From assembly GCF_000021985.1 (NCBI RefSeq), contig NC_011901.1, forward strand, positions 2,552,501-2,616,500: a DNA stretch of 64,000 nucleotides, read 5' to 3'. The position numbers and the translations under genes are program-made. Shown in pieces: positions 56,206 through 64,000 of this stretch. The notes beneath the pieces were generated by a model, which saw nothing but the letters and a program-made list of their open reading frames with translations, was not told the DNA's origin and made no database searches. The DNA comes from Thioalkalivibrio sulfidiphilus HL-EbGr7 (GTDB lineage Bacteria > Pseudomonadota > Gammaproteobacteria > Ectothiorhodospirales > Ectothiorhodospiraceae). How positions within the stretch are numbered: position 1 is the stretch's first letter; every line of letters starts with the position of its first letter.

Positions 56206-56280
56206 AGTGGGAAGTTGGAATTGGGAAGTGCGAAGCGAGGCCTTTCACTTCCCACTTCCCAATTCTTACTTCGCCCTTCA
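56206..56280. repeat. Heptad inverted element, GTGAGAA type (copy 4)
   Basis: The left arm AGTGGGAAGTTGGAATTGGG plus AAGTGCGAAGC and the right arm CACTTCCCACTTCCCAATTC flank an AGGCCTTT core. It lies between co-directional pyrC and rnt, unlike most copies. Confidence 0.83.
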
Positions 56281-56308
56281 CACCCCGTCTGTATTACCCT
56301 ACGCACCC

Positions 56309-56959
56309 ATGAGCGAGACATCCGACTTCATCCCCCTGGCTCAGCGCTTCCGGGGCTTCCTGCCGGTGGTGGTGGACGTGGAGACCGGCGGCTTCAACCC
56401 GCGCACCGACGCCCTGCTGCAGGTGGCGGCGGTGCTGCTGCGCATGGACCCCGAAGGTCAGCTGTACCGGCACCAGACCCTGTCCTTCCACGTTCAGCCC
56501 TTCGAAGGGGCCAACCTGGACCCCAAGTCCCTGGAAGTGAACGGCATCAATCCCTGGCACCCGCTGCGCATCGCCCACCCCGAAAAGGACGCCCTGGCCA
56601 CGGTATTTCGCGGCGTGCGCGAGGAGATGAAGCTCAATGCCTGCAAGCGCGCCATCCTGGTGGGGCACAACGCCGGCTTTGATCTTTCCTTCATCCACCA
56701 GGGCGCGGAACGGGCCGGGCTCAAGCGCAACCCCTTCCATCCCTTCAGCAGCCTGGACACGGTGACCCTGTCGGCCATGGCCTTCGGCCAGACGGTACTG
56801 GCCCGCGCGGTACAGGCGGCGGGCATGGAATGGAGCAACAGCGAGGCCCACTCCGCCGTCTACGACGCCGAGAAGACCGCCGATCTCTTCTGCCACGTGA
56901 TCAACCGCTGGGGACCGGTGGCCATGCCGCCCGTCGATACGCTCATGGACAAGGCCTGA
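56309..56959 (+). CDS. rnt: Ribonuclease T
   Basis: DEDD exoribonuclease that trims tRNA and other RNA 3' ends. The 216-residue protein has [19 protein letters not shown] (ExoI), [12 protein letters not shown] (ExoII) and [14 protein letters not shown] (ExoIII). The start is ATG 56309 ([20 protein letters not shown]), typical of the family; the earlier frame runs through the repeat. Confidence 0.95.
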   Translation: MSETSDFIPLAQRFRGFLPVVVDVETGGFNPRTDALLQVAAVLLRMDPEGQLYRHQTLSFHVQPFEGANLDPKSLEVNGINPWHPLRIAHPEKDALATVFRGVREEMKLNACKRAILVGHNAGFDLSFIHQGAERAGLKRNPFHPFSSLDTVTLSAMAFGQTVLARAVQAAGMEWSNSEAHSAVYDAEKTADLFCHVINRWGPVAMPPVDTLMDKA

Positions 56960-56999
56960 ACAAGCCGTTATAAGGGCCCAAGGGAGAGGAGAAGCCGGT

Positions 57000-58007
57000 A
57001 TGGAAGCGAATACGGCCGAGACAACGACAAAACACAATCAAACCAGGGCTGAACAAGGGATGGTCGAAGACCTCGCCATCGTCATCGTCGACGACATGCA
57101 GTACAGCCGTGCCGTGCTGCGCACCACGCTCAACCGCATCGGTTACACCGACATCCGCATGGCCGGATCCGCCTCGGAATGCCTGGCCATGCTCAGCGAC
57201 CGGCGCGCCGAGGTGGTGCTGGCGGACTGGGTCATGCCGGAGATGAACGGTCTGGAGCTGACCGCCGCGATCCGCCAGAAGGACGATGATCGTGGTCACT
57301 ACACCGCCATCATCCTGTTCACCGGCAAGGAAGGCGACGAACCCATGATGGAGGCCTTCCGCCACGGGGTGGACGACTACCTCACCAAGCCGGTCAACCA
57401 GACCCAGCTGGCCGCCCGGGTCTACGCGGCCGGACGCATCGCCCGGCTGCAGAACACCGTACTGGAGACCTCCTCCGCCCTGGCCGCCGCCAACCGGCAG
57501 CTGGAATATCTCTCCACCACCGACCCGCTCACCGGCCTGCCCAACCGCCGTGCGCTCAACAAGCGCCTGGAGGCCGTGCTGCTGGAGACCCAGGGGCGCG
57601 GCGGCGGCATGTGCGTGGGCCTGCTGGACGTGGATCACTTCAAGCAGATCAACGACACCTACGGCCACGACGTGGGCGACGAGGTGCTGACCACCCTGTC
57701 AAAACGTCTGCGGCTGGCATTGCGCCCCATGGACATGGTGGCGCGACTGGGAGGAGAGGAATTCGCCCTGGTGATGCACTTCCACGATGTGGACAACTGC
57801 AACCCGGGCATCTTCCAGCGGGTGCTGGACACCGTGAGCAAGGACCCTTTCCCCACCTCCGAGGGCCAGATCCCCGTCACCGCCTCCATCGGCGCCTGTT
57901 GCTACCGGCACGGCGAGCAGATGGTGACCATCCAGGGGATGCTCAAGATCGCCGACGAGAACCTGTACCGGGCGAAGGCCGAGGGACGCAACAGGGTCGT
58001 GGGGTAA
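57000..58007 (+). CDS. Response regulator with GGDEF output domain
   Basis: A 335-residue protein. Residues 25-145 form a receiver domain: IVIVDDMQYSRAV (acidic pair), phosphoacceptor Asp in VVLADWVMPEMNG and Lys in YLTKPVN. Residues 175-335 form a GGDEF cyclase with DVDHFKQINDTYGHDVGDE, the signature LGGEEF and an RxxD I-site (RPMD). It probably makes c-di-GMP upon phosphorylation; no kinase is adjacent. A strong ribosome site (GGGAGAGGAG) precedes ATG 57000. Confidence 0.95.
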   Translation: MEANTAETTTKHNQTRAEQGMVEDLAIVIVDDMQYSRAVLRTTLNRIGYTDIRMAGSASECLAMLSDRRAEVVLADWVMPEMNGLELTAAIRQKDDDRGHYTAIILFTGKEGDEPMMEAFRHGVDDYLTKPVNQTQLAARVYAAGRIARLQNTVLETSSALAAANRQLEYLSTTDPLTGLPNRRALNKRLEAVLLETQGRGGGMCVGLLDVDHFKQINDTYGHDVGDEVLTTLSKRLRLALRPMDMVARLGGEEFALVMHFHDVDNCNPGIFQRVLDTVSKDPFPTSEGQIPVTASIGACCYRHGEQMVTIQGMLKIADENLYRAKAEGRNRVVG

Positions 58008-58094
58008 GTGGGAAGTGCGAATCGGGAAGTAGGCAGTGAAAGGCTTTAACTTCCCACTTCTCAATTCACACTTCGGATTTCCTTCCCACTTCAA
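58004..58094. repeat. Heptad inverted element, GTGAGAA type (copy 5)
   Basis: The left arm begins at the stop (TAAGTGGGAAGTGCGAATCG), a core AAAGGCTTT matches copy 1, and the right arm has CACTTCTCAATTCACACTTC and CCCACTTCAA. The genes converge. Confidence 0.85.
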
Positions 58095-58424
58095 TTACGC
58101 GCTTTTGCGCTTCGCAGTCGCCTCGTCGACCATCTTCTTCAGCTCACCGCTCTGGAACAGCTCCAGGGTGATGTCGCAGCCGCCCACCAGCTCGCCGTCG
58201 ATGTAGACCTGGGGGAAAGTGGGCCAGTTGGCATACTGGGGCAGGGCCTGCATGATCTCCTGATCGGCGATCACGTTCACGTAGGCAAACTCCTGACCGC
58301 ACTGCTTCAGGGCCTCCACGGCACGGCTGGAGAAGCCGCACATGGGGAACTGGGGCGTGCCCTTCATGAAGATGACCACGGAATGACCTTCCACCTGCTG
58401 CTTGATGCGTTCGAGCGCGTCCAC
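58095..58424 (-). CDS. grxD: Monothiol glutaredoxin Grx4
   Basis: A 109-residue CGFS-type glutaredoxin that binds and transfers Fe-S clusters together with BolA-like partners. The active site is MCGFSSRAVEAL (Cys29), with KGTPQFPMCGF and the glutathione-binding WPTFPQVYIDGELVGGCDI. The start is GTG 58424. A second Fe-S carrier, erpA, is in the window. Confidence 0.96.
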   Translation of the reverse strand: MDALERIKQQVEGHSVVIFMKGTPQFPMCGFSSRAVEALKQCGQEFAYVNVIADQEIMQALPQYANWPTFPQVYIDGELVGGCDITLELFQSGELKKMVDEATAKRKSA

Positions 58425-58516
58425 GTCTTGTAACCTCTCAAATCAAAAGATGTATCCGGTCGGGTAGTCTATACCCCACCCCCCGGCAAATAAACGGCCC
58501 GGCTGTGGGGCAATCT

Positions 58517-58710
58517 GCCGCAGAGGCGCAGAGAAATGAATGGACAGGATTTTTCAGGACTTGTAGAAAAGGGCCAAAGATAAAGGATCTGACAGGATTA
58601 ACATGATTAACAGGATTTAAGCCGCCTTAAACCCTGTTAATCATGTTAATCATGTTAATCCTGTCAAAAAGCTTTATGTCGCGATCCTGAGTCCTGACAA
58701 ATCCTGTCCA
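58517..58710. repeat. Nested AACATGATT-type inverted element
   Basis: This fills the 315-bp gap between grxD and the amidotransferase gene. Outer parts are CAGAGGCGCAGAGAAATG and ATGGACAGGATTTTTCAGGA (left), and TGACAAATCCTGTCCATTCC (right). The core has GACAGGATTAACATGATTAA (about 58590-58609) against tandem GTTAATCATGTTAATCATGT. It resembles 48784-48950. No gene is evident in the gap. Confidence 0.8.
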
Positions 58711-58739
58711 TTCCATCGCCCCGCTCGGCGGCAGATGAC

Positions 58740-60521
58740 TCACCGCCCGTCCACGTTGCGCTGCAGCCAGAACTCCAGCAGGGCCAGGTGCCAGAGCTTG
58801 CTGCCCTGGATGCGGGTAAGGTGCTGCTCGGGGGCCTTGAGCAGCCTCTCCACGTAATCCCGCTGGTACAGGCCCCGCTCCCGGCAGGCGAGGGAATCCA
58901 GGATGTCGCGCATGAAGTCCAGGAACTCGCCGCGCACGTATTTCAGGGCCGGCACCGGGAAATAGCCCTTGGGCCGGTCGATCACCGCATCGGGCAGGCG
59001 GCCGCGGGCTATTTTGCGCAGGGCGTACTTGCCGCCCTCCTGGAGTTTCAGCTCCGGCGGCATGGCGGCGGCCAGCTCCACCAGTTCGTGGTCCAGGAAC
59101 GGCACCCGGGCCTCCAGGCCCCAGGCCATGGTCATGTTGTCCACCCGTTTGACCGGGTCGTCCACGATCAGGGTGGTCACGTCCAGGCGCAGCACCGCGT
59201 CCAGCATGGTGTCCGCGCCCGGGGCGTCCAGCAGCTCGCCGATCAGCGCGGCGGTATGGTCCCCGTCCACCAGGGCCGGGTCGATCATGCGCGCGAACTC
59301 GTCGTGGTCCCGGTCGAAGTAGTGTTTGCGGAAACGCTCCACCCGGCTGCCCTCGGTCTCCCCGGCCATGCGCGGATACCAGAAATAGCCGCCGAAGACC
59401 TCGTCCGCACCCTGCCCCGACTGCACCACCTTGACGTGCCTGGAGACCTGCTCCGAGAGCAGGTAGAAGGCCACCGCGTCCTGGCCCACCATGGGCTCGG
59501 CCATGGCGTCCACCGCCTCGGGCAGGCGGGTGAGCACCTCGGCGTTGGGCACGTGGAAGCGGTGATGCTCGGTGGCGTAGCGCTCGGCCACCGGGTCGGA
59601 ATACTCGAACTCGCTGCCCTTCTCCTCGGGCTGGTCCTCGAAGCCCACGGTGAAGGTCTTCAGGCCCTGCACGCCGCTCTCGGCCAGCAGCGCCACCAGC
59701 AGGCTGGAGTCCAGCCCGCCTGAGAGCAGCACGCCCACGGGCACGTCGGCGATCTCCAACCGGCGCTTCACCGCCAGGCGCAGGCTCTCGTGGATGGCAT
59801 CGATCCATTCCTGCTCGCTGCGCGGCTCTGAAGGGCGCACGGCATCCAGGTGCCAGTAACGGGTCAGGTGGCTGCGGCCGTCGGCCTCGATGGTCAGGGT
59901 GTGGGCCGGCGGCAGCTTGCGGATGCCCTTGAACAGGGTGCGCGGCGCGGGCACCACCGCGTGCAGGGTGAAGTGGTGATGCAGGGCCACCGGGTCGATG
60001 GCCGTGTCCACGCCGCCGGCGGCCAGCAGGGCCTGGCTGTTGGAGGCAAAGCGCAGGCGCTGGGCGTCCTGGGTGTAGTAGAGGGGCTTGATGCCCATGC
60101 GGTCCCGGGCCAGGAACAGGCGCCGGTTGCGCAGGTCCCACAGGGCGATGGCGAACATGCCCTTGAAGTGACGCACGCAGTCCCCGCCCCACTCGGCGTA
60201 GGCCTTGAGGATCACCTCGGTGTCGCCGGTGGAGAAGAACTGGTGCCCGCGCGCCTCCAGCTGCGCACGCAGATCCCGGAAGTTGTAGATCGTGCCGTTG
60301 AACACCACCGCATAGCCGAGCCCCGGATCCAGCATGGGCTGATGGGCACGTTCGGAGAGATCGAGGATGGACAGGCGCCGGTGGCCGAAGGCGAGCGAGC
60401 CGTCGCTCCACATGCCTTCGTGGTCGGGACCGCGCCGCTCCAGCCTGTCCAGCATGCGCCGGATGGAGGAGAGCTCGGGGAGCGCGCCGTGGAAATTCAG
60501 TTCACCGCAGATGCCGCACAT
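58740..60521 (-). CDS. Glutamine-hydrolysing asparagine-synthase family amidotransferase
   Basis: A 593-residue class-II amidotransferase: Cys2 nucleophile in [12 protein letters not shown], glutaminase motifs RRGPDHEG and [10 protein letters not shown], then the ATP-pyrophosphatase loop [16 protein letters not shown] and the synthase core. [23 protein letters not shown] resembles N-acetylglutaminylglutamine amidotransferase, which makes the osmolyte NAGGN. The partner ligase gene usually next to it is absent here. A simple asparagine synthetase is the alternative. ATG 60521. Confidence 0.88.
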   Translation of the reverse strand: MCGICGELNFHGALPELSSIRRMLDRLERRGPDHEGMWSDGSLAFGHRRLSILDLSERAHQPMLDPGLGYAVVFNGTIYNFRDLRAQLEARGHQFFSTGDTEVILKAYAEWGGDCVRHFKGMFAIALWDLRNRRLFLARDRMGIKPLYYTQDAQRLRFASNSQALLAAGGVDTAIDPVALHHHFTLHAVVPAPRTLFKGIRKLPPAHTLTIEADGRSHLTRYWHLDAVRPSEPRSEQEWIDAIHESLRLAVKRRLEIADVPVGVLLSGGLDSSLLVALLAESGVQGLKTFTVGFEDQPEEKGSEFEYSDPVAERYATEHHRFHVPNAEVLTRLPEAVDAMAEPMVGQDAVAFYLLSEQVSRHVKVVQSGQGADEVFGGYFWYPRMAGETEGSRVERFRKHYFDRDHDEFARMIDPALVDGDHTAALIGELLDAPGADTMLDAVLRLDVTTLIVDDPVKRVDNMTMAWGLEARVPFLDHELVELAAAMPPELKLQEGGKYALRKIARGRLPDAVIDRPKGYFPVPALKYVRGEFLDFMRDILDSLACRERGLYQRDYVERLLKAPEQHLTRIQGSKLWHLALLEFWLQRNVDGR

Positions 60522-60527
60522 AAGGGC

Positions 60528-60663
60528 AGTGGCTAGTCTCAAGTGGCGAGTGGCAAGGAAGTGCGCAGTGGCTGCCGCTCACATCTCGATGGATGACGGC
60601 ATCACCTGCCTAAGCATTCTAACACCGGTTTTCCTAGCCACTTGCTACTTGCCACTAGCCACT
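60528..60663. repeat. Heptad inverted element, GTGGCTA type (copy 2)
   Basis: Left arm GCAGTGGCTAGTCTCAAGTG and GCGAGTGGCAAGG, right arm CCTAGCCACTTGCTACTTGC and CACTAGCCACTG. The right arm runs into the 3' end of the hydantoinase-family gene and encodes its last residues and stop. Confidence 0.78.
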
Positions 60664-62192
60664 GTGCCAAAGGCACCCCCACCCGGGGTCTCGATGGTGA
60701 GCACGTCGCCTGGCTGCACTTCGCGGCTGACCTTGCCGGGGAGGATCTCGTCGTTGAGGCGGTTGATGCCGGGCGCTCCGTCACCACCGCCGTCGAGGCC
60801 CCAGGGGGCGTGGCGGCGGCGCTCGGTGAGCAGGGTCACGTGGGCGGGGGCCAGGAACTCGTAGCTGCGGATCAGGCCGTCACCGCCGGGACGGGCGCCC
60901 TGCCCGCCGGAGCAGCGTCTAAGGGCGTAGCGGCGCACCCGTAACGGGTAGCGGCTCTCCAGCACCTCGATGGGCGTGTTGCGGGTGTTGGTCATGTGGG
61001 TCTGCACGGCGGACAGTCCGCCGCCGTTGCGGCCGGCGCCCATGCCGCCGCCCAGGGTCTCGTAGTAACCCCAGGGATGCTTGCCGCCATAACCCATGGC
61101 GACGTTGTTCATGCTGCCGTGACTGGCGGCGGGGATGCGATCCGGCAGGGCGTGTGCCAGCGCGCCGAGCACCACGTCCACCACCCGGGTGCTGGTCTCC
61201 ACGTTGCCGGCCGCCACCGCCGCAGGTCGCAGGGCGTTGAGCAAGCTGCCCTCGGGAACCGAAAGATGGATGGGGCTGAAGGTGCCGGCGCAGGCGGGGG
61301 TCTGGGGCGGCATGAGGCAGCGCAGGGCATAGAACACGCCGGCGGCGGTCACCGACAGGGGGCAGTTGATGTTGCCCTGGACCTGGGGCGCGGTGCCGGT
61401 GAAGTCCACCCGCAGGTCCTCGCCGTGACGCTCGATGGCCACCCGGATGGGGATGTCCGCGTGACCGAGTCCGTCGTCGTCCATGCAATCCTCGAACTCG
61501 AAGCGACCCTCGGGGATGGCCGCCAGGGCGCTGCGTGCCAGGCGCGCGCCGTAGTCGTTGAGCTGAGACACGGCCTGCGACCAAGCTTCTACACCCAGGG
61601 ACTCGACCAGGGCAGCGAGGCGTTCCAGACCCCGGCGGTTGGCACTGATCTGGGCGGCGAAATCCCCCTCTGCGTCCCGGGGATTGCGGGTGGCGGCGGT
61701 GATCTCGGCGAGCCGTGCCCGGTTCAGCGCACCGCCCCGCACGATGTGCCCGGGCGGGATCAGGATACCCTCCTCCATCAGGCTGCGGGACAGGGGCATG
61801 GAACCCGGCGCCTCGCCGCCGATGTCCGCGTGGTGGGCACGGTTGGCCACGAAGGCCACCAGTGCATCCCCCGCGAACAGGGGCGCCACCACGGTCACAT
61901 CCGGCAGGTGGGTGCCGCCCAGGAAGGGATCGTTGAGCATCACCATGTCGCCCGGCGCCCATTCAAGCCCCGCGACGATGTCGGCCATGGCATAGGCCAT
62001 GCTACCCAGGTGCACCGGGATGTGGGCCGCCTGGGCGCACAGCCCGCCGTCTGCGTCGAACAGGGCGCAGGAGAAATCCAGCCGGTCGCGGATGTTGGGC
62101 GAGAAGGCCGCCTGGGCCAGCTGCACGCCCATCTCGCCGCAGATGGAGTCCACCCGGCTGGCGAACAGGCTGAGTTCAACAGGATCGAGCAT
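60645..62192 (-). CDS. Hydantoinase B/oxoprolinase family protein
   Basis: A 515-residue HyuB-type protein. It has [36 protein letters not shown] near the N-terminus, [21 protein letters not shown] and [20 protein letters not shown], all characteristic. The usual HyuA partner gene is not beside it in the visible region. Members hydrolyse 5-oxoproline, hydantoin or related cyclic compounds, or are acetone-carboxylase-like. ATG 62192; a TTG at 62204 is in frame. The C-terminal TVASGK comes from a heptad repeat. Confidence 0.9.
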   Translation of the reverse strand: MLDPVELSLFASRVDSICGEMGVQLAQAAFSPNIRDRLDFSCALFDADGGLCAQAAHIPVHLGSMAYAMADIVAGLEWAPGDMVMLNDPFLGGTHLPDVTVVAPLFAGDALVAFVANRAHHADIGGEAPGSMPLSRSLMEEGILIPPGHIVRGGALNRARLAEITAATRNPRDAEGDFAAQISANRRGLERLAALVESLGVEAWSQAVSQLNDYGARLARSALAAIPEGRFEFEDCMDDDGLGHADIPIRVAIERHGEDLRVDFTGTAPQVQGNINCPLSVTAAGVFYALRCLMPPQTPACAGTFSPIHLSVPEGSLLNALRPAAVAAGNVETSTRVVDVVLGALAHALPDRIPAASHGSMNNVAMGYGGKHPWGYYETLGGGMGAGRNGGGLSAVQTHMTNTRNTPIEVLESRYPLRVRRYALRRCSGGQGARPGGDGLIRSYEFLAPAHVTLLTERRRHAPWGLDGGGDGAPGINRLNDEILPGKVSREVQPGDVLTIETPGGGAFGTVASGK

Positions 62193-62337
62193 GGCAGCAT
62201 TCAACGGTATGCAGAGTGGACATTATTGCATTGGCGGGAGGCCCTGCCCTAATCTTAACGACTTTCCTCAGGATTCACTTCGGGCCTTCAACCTTCGCAA
62301 GGCCTGACATTCACTCAAGAAGAACAGGAGAACACTC

Positions 62338-62919
62338 ATGGCCCACGAACTGCCTGCCCTGCCCTATGCCAAGGACGCCCTGGCCCCGCACATCTCCGCG
62401 GAGACCCTGGAGTTCCACCACGACAAGCACCACGCCACCTACGTGACCAACCTGAACAAGCTGATCGTGGGCACCGAGTTCGAGAACATGTCCCTGGAGG
62501 ACATCGTGAAGAAGGCCCCCGCCGGCGGCATCTTCAACAACGCCGCCCAGGTGTGGAACCACACCTTCTACTTCAACTGCATGGGCCCCAACGGCGGCGG
62601 TGAGCCCACCGGCGCCCTGGCCGATGCCATCAACAAGGCCTTCGGCTCCTTCGCCGAGTTCAAGGAGAAGTTCGCCGCCTCCGGCGCCGGCAATTTCGGT
62701 TCCGGCTGGACCTGGCTGGTGAAGAATGCCGACGGCAGCGTGGAGATCGTCAACACCAGCAACGCCGCCACCCCGCTGACCACCGACAAGAAGCCCCTGA
62801 TGACCGCCGATGTGTGGGAGCACGCCTACTACATCGACTACCGCAACGCCCGCCCCAAGTACCTGGAGGCGTTCTGGAACGTGGTGAACTGGGACTTCGT
62901 GGCCAAGAACTACGCCTGA
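62338..62919 (+). CDS. sodB: Superoxide dismutase, iron type
   Basis: A 193-residue Fe/Mn superoxide dismutase. Metal ligands are His27 ([11 protein letters not shown]), His75 ([10 protein letters not shown]), Asp158 and His162 ([13 protein letters not shown]). Gln71 in AAQVWNH favours the iron form. ATG 62338 has AGGAG upstream, and a terminator follows. It stands alone between the hydantoinase and argD genes. Confidence 0.97.
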   Translation: MAHELPALPYAKDALAPHISAETLEFHHDKHHATYVTNLNKLIVGTEFENMSLEDIVKKAPAGGIFNNAAQVWNHTFYFNCMGPNGGGEPTGALADAINKAFGSFAEFKEKFAASGAGNFGSGWTWLVKNADGSVEIVNTSNAATPLTTDKKPLMTADVWEHAYYIDYRNARPKYLEAFWNVVNWDFVAKNYA

Positions 62920-62950
62920 AGTACCCCGGCCCCTTCCGGGGGCTGACAGA

Positions 62951-62987
62951 AAACCGGCAGGGGGGGAACTCCTGCCGGTTTTTTTTG
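62951..62987 (+). terminator. Rho-independent terminator of sodB
   Basis: AAACCGGCAGG and CCTGCCGGTTT form an 11-bp stem followed by a T run. This is the clearest terminator in the window. Confidence 0.88.
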
Positions 62988-62995
62988 GCCCCAAA

Positions 62996-63111
62996 GCGGA
63001 CCGCGAAGGACGCCAAGATAGGCGCGAAGGGCACGAAGGTTCTTTTCAGCTTGCAGGGTTTCCTTTGCGACCTTGGCGCATGCCTTGGCGTCCTTCGCGG
63101 TCCGCTTTCCA
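62996..63111. repeat. Long inverted CGAAGGACGCCAAG-type repeat before argD
   Basis: The left arm (about 62996-63038: GCGGACCGCGAAGGACGCC, then AAGATAGGCGCGAAGGGCAC) and right arm (about 63060-63111: TTGCGACCTTGGCGC, then GCCTTGGCGTCCTTCGCGGT) are complementary around a short spacer. This and the terminator account for most of the 306-bp gap before argD. Confidence 0.78.
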
Positions 63112-63225
63112 ACACGCCAGACAAGAATTGAACGCCGCGCCCCCACGCGTATAATGAACCCGACGCGGCAGCTCTATATCGCTGCCGTTTTGCGTTTTTT
63201 GGACACCACTTTCCCGGATATCGCC

Positions 63226-64000
63226 ATGTCGGACGCCCTGATGCACAACTATGGTCGCCAGCCCGTCGCCTTCGAGCGCGGGGAAGGCGTGTGGCTGTGG
63301 GACACCGAGGGCCGTCGCTACCTGGATGCCCTCTCGGGCATCGCGGTCTGCGGCCTGGGCCACGCCCACCCGGCGGTGGCCCGCGCCCTGTGCGATCAGG
63401 CCAACACCCTGATCCACACCTCCAACATCTACCGCATCCCCCTGCAGGAGCAGCTGGCCGAGCGCCTGTGCGCGCTGTCCGGTATGGAGCGGGCATTCTT
63501 CTGCAATTCCGGCGCCGAGGCCAACGAGGCGGCCATCAAGCTTTCGCGCCTGCACGGCCATGCCCGTGGCATTGCCAATCCCACGGTGATCGTCATGGAA
63601 GGCAGCTTCCACGGCCGCACCATGGCCACCCTGACCGCCACCGGCAACGCGAAGATCCAGAAGGGCTTCGAGCCCCTGGTGTCCGGTTTCCTGCGGGTGC
63701 CCTACGGGGATCTGGCCGCCATCGAGCAACACGCCGGCAACCCGGACGTGGTGGCGGTACTGGTGGAACCCATTACCGGCGAGGGCGGCATCCGCGTGCC
63801 TCCGGCGGGCTATCTGCAGGGCATCCGCGAATTGTGCGACCGGCACGACTGGCTGATGATGCTGGACGAGATCCAGGCGGGCATCGGCCGCACCGGGCGC
63901 TGGTTCGCCTACCAGCACGAAGGCGTGCTGCCCGACGTGCTGTCCCTGGCCAAGGGACTGGGCAACGGCGTGCCCATCGGCGCATCGCTTGCCCGGGGCA
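63226..64000 (+). CDS. argD: Acetylornithine aminotransferase, N-terminal part
   Basis: The frame starts at ATG 63226 (MSDALMHNYGRQPVAFERGEG) and is open to the end of the window, so the gene continues beyond it. It encodes a class-III PLP aminotransferase: RYLDALSGIAVCGLGHAHP, FFCNSGAEANEAAIKLSRL, EGSFHGRTMATLTATGN, LMMLDEIQAGIGRTG and SLAKGLGNGVPIGA with the PLP lysine. This subgroup transfers the amino group to N-acetylglutamate semialdehyde in arginine synthesis; ornithine or succinylornithine transaminase are alternatives. Confidence 0.92.
   Translation, partial: MSDALMHNYGRQPVAFERGEGVWLWDTEGRRYLDALSGIAVCGLGHAHPAVARALCDQANTLIHTSNIYRIPLQEQLAERLCALSGMERAFFCNSGAEANEAAIKLSRLHGHARGIANPTVIVMEGSFHGRTMATLTATGNAKIQKGFEPLVSGFLRVPYGDLAAIEQHAGNPDVVAVLVEPITGEGGIRVPPAGYLQGIRELCDRHDWLMMLDEIQAGIGRTGRWFAYQHEGVLPDVLSLAKGLGNGVPIGASLARG

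Overview
The window is GC-rich chromosomal DNA (mostly above 60% G+C) from a gammaproteobacterium. Gene content and order (rppH-ptsP, rubredoxin/thiD-thiE-hemL, erpA-bactofilin-argC, aceE-aceF-lpdA, anmK, mpl) fit the Ectothiorhodospiraceae/Chromatiales. A Thioalkalivibrio-like sulfur oxidiser is my best guess. This rests on recognised protein families and was not checked by a database search.

Layout. 1-20.5 kb holds housekeeping genes: cell-wall recycling (M23 peptidase, anmK), Fe-S assembly (erpA), bactofilin, argC, a TlpA-like thioredoxin with hemJ, ptsP/rppH, rubredoxin, thiamine and tetrapyrrole genes, a tandem fluoride-channel pair, exporters, ubiX and a secreted 5'-nucleotidase. 20.8-40.2 kb is a defence region. 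A 334-bp element with 32-bp terminal inverted repeats abuts the trailer end of a CRISPR array with 63 full 36-nt repeats. After the array come a leader, cas2, a cas4-cas1 fusion, an oppositely oriented RHH/MazF toxin-antitoxin pair, a PIN/AbrB pair, an ERCC4/XPF-type nuclease, csb2 (cas5-cas6), csb1 (cas7), csx17 (cas8), cas3, a second PIN/AbrB pair, a SEC-C protein and a WYL regulator. This is a type I-G (formerly I-U) CRISPR-Cas system with unusual passengers. 40.4-64 kb returns to housekeeping: mpl, a phospholipase D-type synthase, mlaA, two GGDEF proteins, argG, a MotY-like protein, the pyruvate dehydrogenase genes, pyrC, rnt, grxD, a glutamine-dependent amidotransferase, a hydantoinase B-family protein, sodB and the start of argD.

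Two signals stand out. First, an intact ERCC4/HhH nuclease gene lies 4 bp downstream of csb2 in the cas operon. The adaptation genes are separated from the effector genes by toxin-antitoxin modules, and one antitoxin operator overlaps the cas4-cas1 promoter region. Second, the intergenic spaces hold several families of self-complementary elements. Four families are built from heptamer direct repeats of different sequence (GTGAGAA-, GAGACAA-, TTGAATT- and GTGGCTA-type). They lie mainly between convergent genes, often begin at the stop codon, and sometimes encode the last residues of the upstream protein.

The genes fall into coherent groups. The cas genes and the array form one immune system: cas4-cas1/cas2 acquire spacers, csb2 processes crRNA, csx17/csb1/csb2 form Cascade, and cas3 degrades targets. 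The three pyruvate dehydrogenase genes form one complex. thiD-thiE feed TPP to aceE. argC, argG and argD belong to arginine synthesis but are dispersed. I saw no rRNA, tRNA or complete insertion sequence.
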